Positions 53,128 through 63,206 are shown, counted from the stretch's first letter. The stretch is DNA of 64,000 nt from Elizabethkingia miricola (GCF_001675285.1 NZ_LSGQ01000030.1:1-64000), one strand, 5' to 3'. Numbers and translations: made by a program. Notes: generated by a model not told the origin, from the letters alone.

Positions 53128-54900
53128 TCAATCTATAATGTTATAGGCCTTCATTAACCTTAGCGCATTCATGGTTTGGGTGACACCGGATTTTAATTTG
53201 TAGTCGGATATAAGCTCACCATTTTTTTCATCCAATTCAAAACAAAGATTGGAAACATTTTCAGGGTAAGTTATATCCATATCTGTGAGTGGCAAATCAT
53301 GGGTAGCAATAATACAAGTAAAGTCTGTATTAATATCCATTATTTTCTTCAGGAACAAACGAGAACCCTCCAACTTATCTGTAGAATTTGTTCCCTTCAG
53401 AATTTCATCGAGAATAATGTAAAGTGGAATCTTTTCTTCCAATGTCTCCACTAAACTTTTTAATCTTTTTATTTCTGCATTAAAATAAGAACTTCCATCC
53501 GATAAGGAATCGCTTGTTCTCATACTTGTAAATATATGCATCGGTCTAAAAGAAAACTCTTCGGCTCCGACCGGGCAACCATTCATTGCCAGCACAAGAT
53601 TTACACCTATAGTTCGGAGAAAAGTACTTTTACCTGTCATGTTAGCCCCTGTAACGATACAGATATTCTTAGTATTTCCAATAATAAAATCATTACCGAT
53701 TGCTTTTCCGGAGTCCAATAATGGGTGAACTATATCTTTACATTGTAATGAATCTATATCTTCCCTACAAACCGGATAATTGTATTGAGGATTTTTATAA
53801 GCAAAAATGCCAAAAGATATTAATGCTTCATACTCAGCAAATGCCTCAAACCAGTTATCAATATGCTCGTTAAGCATATTCATTAATTTCGCCAGCTCTA
53901 CTGTATATCTAAGATTCCATAGAAACAAAAGATTGGCAATTGATCCAAACAATGGTGTATGTCCGTTATCCAGATTTCTTTTTATACCGGATAATTTGTT
54001 AATACATGAAGAAGCCAACGGATGAGTAAGCTTTGCCTGAAGGTTTTTATTTAATGCTGTATCGAAAGCTTCTTTCTCTATTAACTGAAAAATTTCTGAA
54101 AACCTGCTATATTGTCCTGATCTTAGATTGACAACACTATAAGCTTTTTTAAGTTGTTTACTGTATTTACTATTAACAACAAGCAAGCTAATAATAGAAA
54201 AGGCTAAAAATACCCCCAGAAAAACAGGTGAAAAATCCTTCAAAATAGCCAATATCAGTAATAAAATATTAATTACCGGAATCACTATCAGTATTGTACT
54301 AACAAGCTTCCATGGAAAATCTACAGATAGTTTGTTTGTCAACAGACTTTTATCTTGTAATTCAAGCGACTTTGCATTTGCCAGAAAGCGTATGTTCCAT
54401 TCCGGCTTCTGAGATAACTCTTTAATAGCATCCTGCCTTTCTTCAATTTCTTTGCATTGTGTAAGTGGATTAGACAGGTAATCTCTCAGTGTATCTGCTC
54501 CCAGACAGGTTGATGTCTTATCTATTTTAGTAAACAGGGAACGTTCACCGAAAATATCCAAATCTTTATTATAGGAGTGATAATTGTTTATATCAGATCC
54601 TTCAATTTGGGCATTCTTTGAAAACTCTTCAGTAATCTGATTACAAACTTCAATAACTCTTTTACTATAATTTATTTTTTGCTGATAGTGAGATGATATA
54701 AATAGTAGTACTAAAAAAAGTATAAATGACAGGCCAGTTAAAAACAGATACAAAGCTTCCTTATCCTGAAAATACTTAATTACCGAAAAAACAGAGGCAA
54801 GAAATGTCAGAACCCTAAATACACTAATTAAATTTTTGATCTTTTCAGAGGATTTTATATTAGCCTGCTCTTGCTCGATTGAGTACTCTATTTCTTTCAT
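53128..54900 (-). CDS. Membrane-anchored MutS-like ATPase
   Basis: This 590-residue protein has two pairs of transmembrane helices in its N-terminal half (about 28-72 and about 198-240), a MutS core/lever-like helical region (about 250-400), and a MutS domain V ATPase with Walker A GANMTGKST (about 420) and Walker B LYIILDEILKGTNS (about 495), then IIATHDLPL. It lacks the mismatch-recognition domain, so classical repair is unlikely. This membrane MutS class is known in Bacteroidota but its function is unknown. It lies 77 bp downstream of the DUF58 gene and may belong to that operon. Confidence 0.82.
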   Translation of the reverse strand: MKEIEYSIEQEQANIKSSEKIKNLISVFRVLTFLASVFSVIKYFQDKEALYLFLTGLSFILFLVLLFISSHYQQKINYSKRVIEVCNQITEEFSKNAQIEGSDINNYHSYNKDLDIFGERSLFTKIDKTSTCLGADTLRDYLSNPLTQCKEIEERQDAIKELSQKPEWNIRFLANAKSLELQDKSLLTNKLSVDFPWKLVSTILIVIPVINILLLILAILKDFSPVFLGVFLAFSIISLLVVNSKYSKQLKKAYSVVNLRSGQYSRFSEIFQLIEKEAFDTALNKNLQAKLTHPLASSCINKLSGIKRNLDNGHTPLFGSIANLLFLWNLRYTVELAKLMNMLNEHIDNWFEAFAEYEALISFGIFAYKNPQYNYPVCREDIDSLQCKDIVHPLLDSGKAIGNDFIIGNTKNICIVTGANMTGKSTFLRTIGVNLVLAMNGCPVGAEEFSFRPMHIFTSMRTSDSLSDGSSYFNAEIKRLKSLVETLEEKIPLYIILDEILKGTNSTDKLEGSRLFLKKIMDINTDFTCIIATHDLPLTDMDITYPENVSNLCFELDEKNGELISDYKLKSGVTQTMNALRLMKAYNIID

Positions 54901-54977
54901 AAATCTATTTCATCATTAATAAATAAAACATGCTTCCATGGAAAGGAAACAAATAATGGATATCTAAATTAATATAG

Positions 54978-56303
54978 CTAGAGTATTCCCCTGGCTTTAA
55001 TTTCCAGATATTTGTTGATAACTTCTATACTTAGGTTTTCAGGAAGTGTATAGACAGAATAAATACCATATTTCTGAAGCTCCTGACGAATCAGCTTTTT
55101 CTCGTACTCGAATTTTTCTGCTATAATCTGGTCATAAACATCCTGAGTTTTCTGTGCATTTTTATGATCCATCATTTTCATTACCTCAGCATTCTTAAAG
55201 AATACAACCACCAATAAATGGCTTTTAGCAATTCCCCTGAGATATGGAAGCTGGCGTTTCAGCGCATCCAGTGTCTCAAAATTGGTAAAGAGAAGTATCA
55301 AGCTTCGTTGCGTTACTTTTCTTTTCAGATCAGTATAAAGCCGGCTGAAATCAGATTCGTAAAAATTGGTATTAATATTATACAGAGCTTCGGCAATTTT
55401 CTTTATCTGCCCTGCTTTCAGTTCAGCAGCAACAGTATTCTCCATTTTTTTGGAGAAAGTCATTACACCAGCACGGTCTTGTTTTTTAAGGATAATATGA
55501 GCTAAAGCCATAGATGCATTAATAGAATAATCCAGCAATGACAACCCATTAAACGGCATTTTCATCGTCCGCCCTTTATCTATAAGCATATATACCCTTT
55601 GTGCTCTTTCTTCCTGGTACTGATTGATCATCAGTCTATTTTGCTTTCCAGTTGCTTTCCAGTTAATACTACGGATATCGTCACCGGTTACATACTCACG
55701 GATTTGTTCAAATTCCATAGTATGCCCAATTTTACGGATCTTTTTTATTCCTCCTAACAAAAACTCATTCTGCATAGCCATGAGCTCATATTTTCTGAGG
55801 TGAATAAATGATGGATAACTTGGTACCATTTGTCCATCCTGAGTTTTATACCTTTTTGCAACGAGTCCTAATGGAGAACGGACATATATATTAAGATTTC
55901 CGAATAGGTATTCTCCCCTCTCTTTTGGTACAAGAGGATATTCAAACAGAGTATTCCCGTAAGGTTTTATATCCTTATGAATCTCGAAATTACGAAGCTG
56001 AAACTGAAATGGTATTTCATCGATAACCTTTACTTTTATAGTAAACGGATAGTTGTTCCGAAGGTCAATTTTAGTAAGGTTTTCATCTCCATTCGATAAT
56101 TTTTCAGGGAGAATTCTGTTACTTTTCACTCCATTTTTCTCTCTGAATAGAATAAAAGTATCAATACAGGTCATTAACACCAATAACAATAATCCTGCAT
56201 GTGCTACCCACATTACAAATGGGAAGAAAAATGCAAAAACATATACCACTGCTATAATACCAAGCAGCAGAAAAAAAAGATTATTGATATATAATTTTTT
56301 CAT
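54978..56303 (-). CDS. DUF58 (vWA-like) membrane protein
   Basis: This 441-residue protein starts at the ATG at 56303 (MKKLYINNLFFLLLG); the longer frame is unlikely. It has two N-terminal membrane helices, a beta-rich domain and a C-terminal DUF58 domain with YVTGDDIRSINWKATGKQN (about 205-223). DUF58 proteins act with MoxR ATPases in membrane or periplasmic protein maturation and stress tolerance. It is downstream of the MoxR gene. Confidence 0.85.
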   Translation of the reverse strand: MKKLYINNLFFLLLGIIAVVYVFAFFFPFVMWVAHAGLLLLVLMTCIDTFILFREKNGVKSNRILPEKLSNGDENLTKIDLRNNYPFTIKVKVIDEIPFQFQLRNFEIHKDIKPYGNTLFEYPLVPKERGEYLFGNLNIYVRSPLGLVAKRYKTQDGQMVPSYPSFIHLRKYELMAMQNEFLLGGIKKIRKIGHTMEFEQIREYVTGDDIRSINWKATGKQNRLMINQYQEERAQRVYMLIDKGRTMKMPFNGLSLLDYSINASMALAHIILKKQDRAGVMTFSKKMENTVAAELKAGQIKKIAEALYNINTNFYESDFSRLYTDLKRKVTQRSLILLFTNFETLDALKRQLPYLRGIAKSHLLVVVFFKNAEVMKMMDHKNAQKTQDVYDQIIAEKFEYEKKLIRQELQKYGIYSVYTLPENLSIEVINKYLEIKARGIL

Positions 56304-56431
56304 AAAATTTATTGAGAGTTTACAGTACACAGATAATAGCTATTTACTCAAAGATTTGATTATTTCTTTTAAAATTCTGGAAATCTCCAGAATACTATTA
56401 ACTGTAAACTGACAACCGCACACTACATAAT

Positions 56432-57457
56432 TTATCTCGGAATTTCTATGGATTCCAGTATTTGTTTAATTACCTCTTCTACACCCAGTCCCTCCATTTC
56501 ACGCTCCGGAGTAACAATTACTCTGTGTCTCAGTACTGCTACTGCAGCTTCTTTTATATCATCCGGAGTTACAAAATCACGACCATTAATCGCTGCGAAA
56601 CCTTTAGATGCCGTTAGCAATGCTAAAGAAGCACGAGGCGAAGCACCTAAATATAGGAAAGGGTTCTCTCTTGTGTTCACTACAATTCTGGCAATATATT
56701 CCAGAAGATTTTCTTCAACAATGATATCTTTTATCAGCGTCTGATACGTTTTTAATTCTTCAGCTGTTAGTACAGGCTGAACTTGTTCGGTTTTATCATC
56801 TACTTTTAGCTGATGCTGATTCTTAATAATCTGAACTTCCTGCTCTGGTGTTGGATATCCAACATTTACTTTGAATAAGAATCGATCTAACTGTGCCTCC
56901 GGTAATCTGTAAGTACCTTCCTGCTCTATTGGGTTTTGAGTGGCAATAACTAAGAAAGGTTCTTCCATTATATATTTCCGTCCGTCCATAGTAATCTGCC
57001 TTTCTTCCATTACTTCGAAAAGTGCCGCCTGAGTTTTCGCAGGAGAACGGTTGATCTCATCAATTAAAATAAAATTGGAAAATATAGGTCCTTTCTTAAA
57101 TTCAAATTCTGTTGTTTTAGCGTTGAATACTGCCGTTCCCAAAATATCAGAAGGCATAAGATCTGGTGTAAATTGTATTCTGCTAAAATCTACTGCAATT
57201 GTTTTCGCCAATAATTTAGCCGTAATTGTTTTAGCAACTCCCGGCACTCCTTCAATCAGTACATGTCCGTTAGATAATAGTGCAACCAACAAATGTTCTA
57301 TCATGGAATCCTGACCAACAATTACTTTATTGATTTCCGCTTTTACTCTATCCAGACTATTCTTTAGTGCAGTCATATCAATTCTGGATTGAAATTCAGG
57401 ATTTTGTGATTCTGCTGAAGTACTCTCAGGTATTGGGTTATATTGATTTTCTTCCAT
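56432..57457 (-). CDS. MoxR-family AAA+ ATPase
   Basis: This 341-residue AAA+ protein has Walker A EGVPGVAKT (about 73-81), Walker B ILIDEINRSPAKTQAALFEV (about 131-150), the sensor ATQNPIEQEGTYRLPEAQLD (about 172-191) and a C-terminal lid. MoxR ATPases are chaperone-like partners of vWA/DUF58 proteins. It is central to the operon. Confidence 0.93.
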   Translation of the reverse strand: MEENQYNPIPESTSAESQNPEFQSRIDMTALKNSLDRVKAEINKVIVGQDSMIEHLLVALLSNGHVLIEGVPGVAKTITAKLLAKTIAVDFSRIQFTPDLMPSDILGTAVFNAKTTEFEFKKGPIFSNFILIDEINRSPAKTQAALFEVMEERQITMDGRKYIMEEPFLVIATQNPIEQEGTYRLPEAQLDRFLFKVNVGYPTPEQEVQIIKNQHQLKVDDKTEQVQPVLTAEELKTYQTLIKDIIVEENLLEYIARIVVNTRENPFLYLGASPRASLALLTASKGFAAINGRDFVTPDDIKEAAVAVLRHRVIVTPEREMEGLGVEEVIKQILESIEIPR

Positions 57458-57461
57458 ATTC

Positions 57462-58628
57462 TTATTTGTATATTTTGTCTAATATTTCGTTTAGTTTAAT
57501 CAGATCCTGTTCTGTTATCTTCGAAGAAGGATTATTACTTCTTTGCATTAGTACAACAGCTTGCTCTATTAATTCTTTGGGTTTCCCTGTTTTCAGTTGT
57601 AATCTGTTGACAAAGACATCGTCTATGACAGAAGTATCTATCAGAAGATCTGTACGCACTTTATTTAGAAAATAGGTAACTTTCTTCTGCATCATATCTT
57701 TTGCGTCTCCTTCATTCAGATAAAGATTGCCTATACTTCTCACAAATTCTACAGAGGTATTTTCCAATGGCTTTATTATAGGAATAATACGCTGTTTTCT
57801 TTTAGCATGGAATATTATGAATACAAAAAAACCAACTAAAAATATATACCAGGCATAGCGTAATGGAGGATTTCTTAAGATAAAACGTAATGGTGATATA
57901 GATTGCAAATTTTGGTTTTCCATAAACCATAAAGTATCTCTGTCTTTCGGCAGATATGAGAACATTTCCTCCACATATTTTTCATTTCCTTTTTGTAAAA
58001 GGTAATAATTAGTCAAAACTAATGGCTCTGTGTGAATAAAAATATTTCCCTTACCTGTTTTTACCTTTACAAAGTTCGCATAGGATTGATTACGACCTTT
58101 CAAAAGGTTACTTCCAAGAATCTCTGTCGTTTTTATATCAATCATCGGGATCACATTTCCGTTTGGAAGTCTATTGAGTTTTATGCTTCCTTTGCGGTTT
58201 TTATCTGTAAATGTCAGATAATTTATAGTGTCAGAACTTAGAAGTCTTGTTGTGAGATTTAAAGTATCTACTAAATCATATGGTATATTTTCGGAAACAA
58301 CCATCACATCACTTCCTCTTTTAGCCTGTTTCAGTATCTTAATCCATGATTGTTTATCCAGCTCTCTTTCAATAATCAATATATTATGCGGACGCTGAAG
58401 AGAGTCCTTAGTGTAGTAACGATAAGGCGACAGACCAATTTTTTTTAATTTCTTATTGAATAAAAGGTTAGCTTCCTGATTAAATATATATAAATCGAAA
58501 GGTTTTTTATCTATCACAGAATAAGTTTTCCGCCAGTCAATCAGCGGTTTTTTATTCACCTGTAATACTGCCAGAAGTCCTACAACCACAGCAAAAATAA
58601 TAAGATATAACTTTAGTGTCTTATTCAT
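57462..58628 (-). CDS. DUF4350-type membrane protein
   Basis: This 388-residue protein has an N-terminal membrane helix (about 5-24), a Rossmann-like soluble domain with the family's SENIPYDL segment (about 103-110), and a second helix (about 257-278; YIFLVGFFVFIIFHAK). The C-terminal cytoplasmic helical part is Lys-rich. DUF4350 proteins accompany MoxR-DUF58 operons. Its start overlaps the upstream gene by four bases (ATGA). Confidence 0.82.
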   Translation of the reverse strand: MNKTLKLYLIIFAVVVGLLAVLQVNKKPLIDWRKTYSVIDKKPFDLYIFNQEANLLFNKKLKKIGLSPYRYYTKDSLQRPHNILIIERELDKQSWIKILKQAKRGSDVMVVSENIPYDLVDTLNLTTRLLSSDTINYLTFTDKNRKGSIKLNRLPNGNVIPMIDIKTTEILGSNLLKGRNQSYANFVKVKTGKGNIFIHTEPLVLTNYYLLQKGNEKYVEEMFSYLPKDRDTLWFMENQNLQSISPLRFILRNPPLRYAWYIFLVGFFVFIIFHAKRKQRIIPIIKPLENTSVEFVRSIGNLYLNEGDAKDMMQKKVTYFLNKVRTDLLIDTSVIDDVFVNRLQLKTGKPKELIEQAVVLMQRSNNPSSKITEQDLIKLNEILDKIYK

Positions 58629-59413
58629 ATTTTTTGTTGTGTCTGTTGATATTGTCTTCTAAAAACAGCATACTCATGCTCGGTAATACTTCGCTCTCCA
58701 TACCATACATTCTCGAATACGAAAGAAAGCTTCTGAAAATCCGATTGCAGAGCATTACCATTAAGCATACGGATATAATCCCTGTTTGTCTTTTCCGGAT
58801 CCCATTCCAGCATATTCTTATCAGTCATAAGCTTCAGCAGGTAGAGGAACTGATATCTTATAGCAGATCTGTATTCCTTTTTTTCTTCATAGTTTTTAAT
58901 TAAAGAAGGAATGTCCAATTCATGAATATTTTCTGTTATTGTTCTGTCTTCAGGATTTAGTTTTTTACTTTTCTTACTGAATACCCAATTACCATTTCGG
59001 GAAAGAACAAACTTCACAATAAGATACAATGCAAAACCGAGAAGAACTATAGCGACAATTCTTAACAAAATATATAAGGCATCATTAGCCCCCTGTAAAC
59101 TTTTACTTTGGATCCAGTCACTCAATAACTCCCCCAACCATTTTTTGAATTTTTGCCATAAAGATTCTTTTGGCTTATTTAAAGAATAATCAAAATCACT
59201 TCCCCGGTATTTTTCTTTAAACTTTGCATCAAATGTTCCCGGATAGACAGCATTTTCAGTAGCATATCCTTTTCGGAGCAGAGAATCTGTTTTTAGCTGA
59301 TCTTTACCTTTTATATTCTTCTCTAATACCTCAGCGGATACAATGGTATCTACTTGCTGCGCATGTACAGAAAGTGTAAAAAGAAAAATAATATAAAGGA
59401 TTCTATTATTCAC
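58625..59413 (-). CDS. DUF4129-type membrane protein
   Basis: The GTG at 59413 is chosen as start because it overlaps the upstream stop by eight bases and gives a typical signal peptide (MNNRILYIIFLFTLSVHAQQ), 262 residues; the longer frame reads back through the upstream gene. A single membrane helix (about 115-135) is followed by the DUF4129 domain (AIRYQFLYLLKLM; RDYIRML; FVFENVWYGE). It is part of the MoxR operon. Confidence 0.82.
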   Translation of the reverse strand: MNNRILYIIFLFTLSVHAQQVDTIVSAEVLEKNIKGKDQLKTDSLLRKGYATENAVYPGTFDAKFKEKYRGSDFDYSLNKPKESLWQKFKKWLGELLSDWIQSKSLQGANDALYILLRIVAIVLLGFALYLIVKFVLSRNGNWVFSKKSKKLNPEDRTITENIHELDIPSLIKNYEEKKEYRSAIRYQFLYLLKLMTDKNMLEWDPEKTNRDYIRMLNGNALQSDFQKLSFVFENVWYGERSITEHEYAVFRRQYQQTQQKI

Positions 59414-60350
59414 CAGACCCAATAGTATCAATTTCGGAAAAAGTAACATTGCGGTGTAAATCTGTTCTGCTGTCATAATACATAAAACCAGCATTCACAT
59501 AAATCAGATTATTGAGTACAATAGTACAGGCAATTGATACAGCATACACAATGGCCATAAGTGTCATAAAAAATGAGGAATCTGATCCAAGTGCATCCGG
59601 AGTAGTTCTTACAGTGGTAAGAATATATCCATATAAAAACATCATAGGAATAAAAGCAAAAATACTTGTCACTACATTAATCAGTAAGTAAATGATAAAG
59701 GTAGAACCTATATATTTCCAGAAGCTTTTGGAAAACTGCATGCGAAATGCTTTACCAATGGACGCAAAAAAACCATCATTGGTATTGTACATATTGAACA
59801 GGGTGAAGTTTATAATATTAACCATTACCGGAATACAAGCCATAATCAACAAGAAACCGATAAGAATAATCATAAGAAAGGATGAAATAATAAATGCAAA
59901 AATAAATAATGGTGTCAGGATAAAAATAGAACCAATGAAGAAGACAAAAAACTTCTTCAGATTTTTTTTCATATCCTCGATCATTTCATTCATAGTCACT
60001 TTAGAATTACCTGTCTCGGCAAGTCGCTTCATGTAGAGCACAGGAAATGAATATGAAATTAGTGACAACAGAATAATTAATACAATTGAAAGTACCGAAG
60101 CCCCTATTAATAGACCTTGATTTTGTTGAAAATAATCCTGAAACAAATAGGCTTCACCGTTTATATTGGATCCGAAAGCCTGCTTAAAAAAATCACCAAA
60201 ACCTATTACAATTACAACAACCAGTAGAATAATAATTCCACCGTTCAGTGTAAGGTAATTTTTGAAATAATTTTTCCCATATAGCTTGAAGAAATTAAGC
60301 GTATCTGATACCAGCGCTCCAAAATCTCTTTTTTTATAAAATTGCATCAT
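59406..60350 (-). CDS. Multi-pass membrane protein of the MoxR operon
   Basis: This 314-residue protein has about six hydrophobic helices and the N-terminal DTLNFFKLYGKNYFK, resembling the glycerophosphoryl-diester-phosphodiesterase membrane-domain-like proteins of Bacteroidota. No catalytic motif is visible. It overlaps the SpoIIM gene by 17 bp and the DUF4129 gene by 8 bp, so it is a fixed member of the operon. The role is unknown. Confidence 0.72.
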   Translation of the reverse strand: MMQFYKKRDFGALVSDTLNFFKLYGKNYFKNYLTLNGGIIILLVVVIVIGFGDFFKQAFGSNINGEAYLFQDYFQQNQGLLIGASVLSIVLIILLSLISYSFPVLYMKRLAETGNSKVTMNEMIEDMKKNLKKFFVFFIGSIFILTPLFIFAFIISSFLMIILIGFLLIMACIPVMVNIINFTLFNMYNTNDGFFASIGKAFRMQFSKSFWKYIGSTFIIYLLINVVTSIFAFIPMMFLYGYILTTVRTTPDALGSDSSFFMTLMAIVYAVSIACTIVLNNLIYVNAGFMYYDSRTDLHRNVTFSEIDTIGSGE

Positions 60351-61308
60351 GTTTTAGTTTTTTATGAACCCTGTAAGGGAAAATAGCGTAGTAAAAGATT
60401 ATAAATCCTAGTGTTCCGAAGATAATTACCAGATCAATAATTAGCGGCATTTGCAGTGCGTATCTTGTTACAAAACCTTCTAAAATTCCGGCAAATATGG
60501 TAAACGGAATAGTACTTACAAATATTTTAAATGAATTCCTAAATCCTATTTTAAATGAATTCAACCTCGAATAAGTTTTTGGAAAAAGCAAAGAAGCACC
60601 AAGTATAAAACCTGCAGTAGCCTCTATCACCATTGCTGATATTTCAAAAGCACCGTGTATCCATATTCCACGCATACTGTCTCCTAGTACACCTTGCTGC
60701 TGAAAAAAATACTGAAAGGTCCCCAGCATAATACTATTCTGCATTAACACTAATAGTGTTCCAATACCACCGAAAATACCATAAGCATAAAGCTTGGCAC
60801 CTACTTCTAGGTTATTCTGAATAATTCCAATGGCACTTCCCCAGTTAGATCCACTTCCGTAAATAGCAACAGCATTGCCTTTTTTAATATTCTCCAAGGT
60901 TTGATTGACATAATCTTCCCCTAATATCAATTTGACAAAATCCAGATCATAATGGGTAGAAGTAGCACCTATAGTAGTAAACATAGCAAAAACCAAAAAG
61001 GCAAGCAATAAATACTTTCTGTATTCATACATGATCAGAGGAACCTCTTTCATAAAAAATGCTTTTAGCCTGTTTTGCTGTATTCTTTTGGTTTTATAGA
61101 TCTTTTGGAAAATCTGTGATGAGAGATAGTTAAGATATACCGTTGTTTTACTTTTGGGATAATAAGTCTGAGAAAAAGACAGATCATTAATCAGGTTAAT
61201 ATATAGCGAAGACAGGTCATCAGGATTTTTTTTAATTTTTCCTAATACCACCTGCTCTATATCCAGCCATTTTTCTTTATTTTGTTTGATGAAAGCGATT
61301 TCTCTCAT
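60334..61308 (-). CDS. Stage II sporulation protein M-like membrane protein
   Basis: The ATG at 61308 (MREIAFIKQNKEKWL) gives 324 residues. A longer frame would run into the divergent RDD gene. Cytoplasmic N-terminal helices (about 1-90) are followed by five or six membrane helices, with IWIHGAFEISAMVIEATAGF (about 209-228) characteristic of SpoIIM. The organism does not sporulate; this family is a standard partner of MoxR-DUF58 operons. It is the first gene of the operon. Confidence 0.87.
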   Translation of the reverse strand: MREIAFIKQNKEKWLDIEQVVLGKIKKNPDDLSSLYINLINDLSFSQTYYPKSKTTVYLNYLSSQIFQKIYKTKRIQQNRLKAFFMKEVPLIMYEYRKYLLLAFLVFAMFTTIGATSTHYDLDFVKLILGEDYVNQTLENIKKGNAVAIYGSGSNWGSAIGIIQNNLEVGAKLYAYGIFGGIGTLLVLMQNSIMLGTFQYFFQQQGVLGDSMRGIWIHGAFEISAMVIEATAGFILGASLLFPKTYSRLNSFKIGFRNSFKIFVSTIPFTIFAGILEGFVTRYALQMPLIIDLVIIFGTLGFIIFYYAIFPYRVHKKLKHDAIL

Positions 61309-61333
61309 ATATTTGCTAATGTAACAAAAAATT

Positions 61334-62068
61334 ATGAATTCAATAGATATAAATACATCACAAAATGTAAATATCAGTTTCGATCCTGCCAGTATTGGCG
61401 AGAGAATTCTTGCATTCATAATTGACAATATAATTAAAATTGCCTATTCCGTTATTATCTACATTATTATCGCTTATGTATTCGGGTTTAAACTTTTAAA
61501 AATAACCGATCAATGGTCATTGATAGCTATTTTTGCTATTATATCTCTTCCTGTAAATCTTTATACACTTTTGTTCGAAAGTTTTATGGAAGGGCAAACC
61601 CCGGGAAAAAGAATAATGAAAATAAAAGTTGTAAAAACGGATGGCTACCAAGCCAGTTTCGGCGATTATTTTATGCGGTGGTTTTTCAGGATTATTGATA
61701 TTGGCATTATTGGTATTATAACGATAGTAGTCAATAAACACAATAAACGTTTGGGAGACCTGGCGGCTGGTACTGCTGTTATTACACTAAAAAGTAAATA
61801 CAATATCAATCATACAATACTTGTAAATTTATCACAGGATTATATTGCAAGATATCCGCAGGTTATAGCCTTATCCGATAATGACATGCGGATTATTAAG
61901 GAAAATTATGTTAAAGCCAAGAATACCTTCGACCAAGGTATCATCAAAAAATTAGCTGAAAAAATACGCCAGACTACCGGCATTACATACAACACTCAGG
62001 AGATTACAGATCAACAGTTTATCACTATCGTTATTCAGGACTACAACTATTATACAGGTATACAATAA
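61334..62068 (+). CDS. RDD-family membrane protein
   Basis: This 244-residue protein has three or four membrane helices and RDD features: GERILAFIIDNIIK (about 22-35), GQTPGKRIMKIKVVKTDG (about 87-104) and KRLGDLAAGTAVI (about 140-152). The function of RDD proteins is largely unknown; some are ion transporters. Its start lies only 25 bp from the divergent SpoIIM start, so the two promoters must overlap coding sequence. Confidence 0.88.
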   Translation: MNSIDINTSQNVNISFDPASIGERILAFIIDNIIKIAYSVIIYIIIAYVFGFKLLKITDQWSLIAIFAIISLPVNLYTLLFESFMEGQTPGKRIMKIKVVKTDGYQASFGDYFMRWFFRIIDIGIIGIITIVVNKHNKRLGDLAAGTAVITLKSKYNINHTILVNLSQDYIARYPQVIALSDNDMRIIKENYVKAKNTFDQGIIKKLAEKIRQTTGITYNTQEITDQQFITIVIQDYNYYTGIQ

Positions 62069-62097
62069 TTTCGTATATTTAGTAAAACATGTTGTAT

Positions 62098-62394
62098 ATG
62101 GAAAATCTAAGATTTGAAAAGACACAAAGCCAGAACGGCGGATTCATCAGTGCCTTTAACCAGAATAATGAAGAAATAGGGAAATTAACATATACCATTC
62201 AGCCTGAAAAAAGTATTCTTATTATTTCCTATGTAATGGTATTTCCTAAGCATGAAGGAAATGGATATGGACAAATGCTCGTAGCTGAGGCCATAAGTTT
62301 TGCCAGAGAAAATAATTGGAAGATATATCCACATTGCAGCTTCTCACGAAGTGTATTGGTCAATATGAAAGATGTTAGTGATGTATATCCTTAG
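62098..62394 (+). CDS. Small GNAT-like N-acetyltransferase
   Basis: This 98-residue protein (ATG at 62098; another ATG lies three codons upstream) belongs to the short GNAT type (Acetyltransf_CG/YjdJ-like): MVFPKHEGNGYGQMLVAEAI contains the acetyl-CoA loop, and YPHCSFSRSVLVN the conserved C-terminal Cys-Ser. The substrate is unknown. A terminator follows at once. Confidence 0.82.
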   Translation: MENLRFEKTQSQNGGFISAFNQNNEEIGKLTYTIQPEKSILIISYVMVFPKHEGNGYGQMLVAEAISFARENNWKIYPHCSFSRSVLVNMKDVSDVYP

Positions 62395-62401
62395 AAAAAA
62401 C

Positions 62402-62429
62402 AAAAGAGCCTGAAAAATCAGGCTCTTTT
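62402..62429. terminator. Terminator with 12-bp stem
   Basis: AAAAGAGCCTGA and TCAGGCTCTTTT pair around AAAA with T-rich flanks on both strands. It serves both the GNAT gene and the convergent yebC gene. Confidence 0.9.
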
Positions 62430-62449
62430 TAGTTATATAAAATCACTTC

Positions 62450-63187
62450 TTAGCTCTGAAGTAATTCTTCTGTCATTTCCATGTTATGGTAAACGTTTTG
62501 TACATCATCATCCTCTTCAAAACGATCTAACATTTTCAGGTTAGCTAAGCCTTGCTCCAGGTTTACACCTTTATGCATGTTAGGAATTCTTTGCAATTCT
62601 GCATTCTGAACTTCTAATTTCATCTCTTCAAGCTTATGAGACATTGTACCAAAGTCTTCAAAAGCTGTTGTAACCATTACGATCTCTTCGTCCTGATCTA
62701 TTTCTTCAGCTCCACCATCAATCATTTCCATTTCGAAATCATCCCACTCCATTTTGATCTGAGATTTTTCTATGGTAAAAATACCTTTTCTATCAAATAG
62801 AAAAGAAAGCTCTCCGTTCTTACCAAGATTACCATCAAACTTATTGAAGATAGCTCTTACATTGGCAACTGTCCTTGTAGGATTATTTGTTGTACATTCA
62901 ATGAAGAAAGCCACACCTCCTTGTCCATATCCTTCATATGTGATTTCTTCATAGGTTTCTGCATCTGCACCAGAAGCTTTTTTAATAGCTCTTTCAACAT
63001 TATCTTTCGGCATGTTAGCTCCTTTAGCATTCTGAATACACCTTCTTAATGCAGGGTTGGAATCCGGGTCAGTTCCTCCGGCTTTTACTGCCAAAGCAAT
63101 ATCTTTTCCTATTCTGGAAAATGTTTTTGCCATTTTATCCCATCTGGCCATCTTAGAGGCCTTTCTATATTCAAATGCTCTTCCCAT
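62450..63187 (-). CDS. yebC: YebC/PmpR-family protein
   Basis: This 245-residue protein has GRAFEYRKASKMARWDKMAK at the N-terminus, GGTDPDSNPALRRCIQNAKG (about 38-57), MPKDNVERAIKKA and YEGYGQGGVAFFIECTTNNP (about 84-103), all YebC signatures. YebC proteins act as transcriptional regulators or, as more recent work suggests, in relieving ribosome stalling. It is a stand-alone gene with its own promoter. Confidence 0.95.
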   Translation of the reverse strand: MGRAFEYRKASKMARWDKMAKTFSRIGKDIALAVKAGGTDPDSNPALRRCIQNAKGANMPKDNVERAIKKASGADAETYEEITYEGYGQGGVAFFIECTTNNPTRTVANVRAIFNKFDGNLGKNGELSFLFDRKGIFTIEKSQIKMEWDDFEMEMIDGGAEEIDQDEEIVMVTTAFEDFGTMSHKLEEMKLEVQNAELQRIPNMHKGVNLEQGLANLKMLDRFEEDDDVQNVYHNMEMTEELLQS

Positions 63188-63206
63188 TTCTGAATTTATT
63201 TACGTG

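Noticed and set aside
61309-61428. Longer N-terminus for the SpoIIM-like protein
   Set aside because: It would overlap the divergent RDD gene by about 95 bp, and the family starts near MREIAFIKQN.
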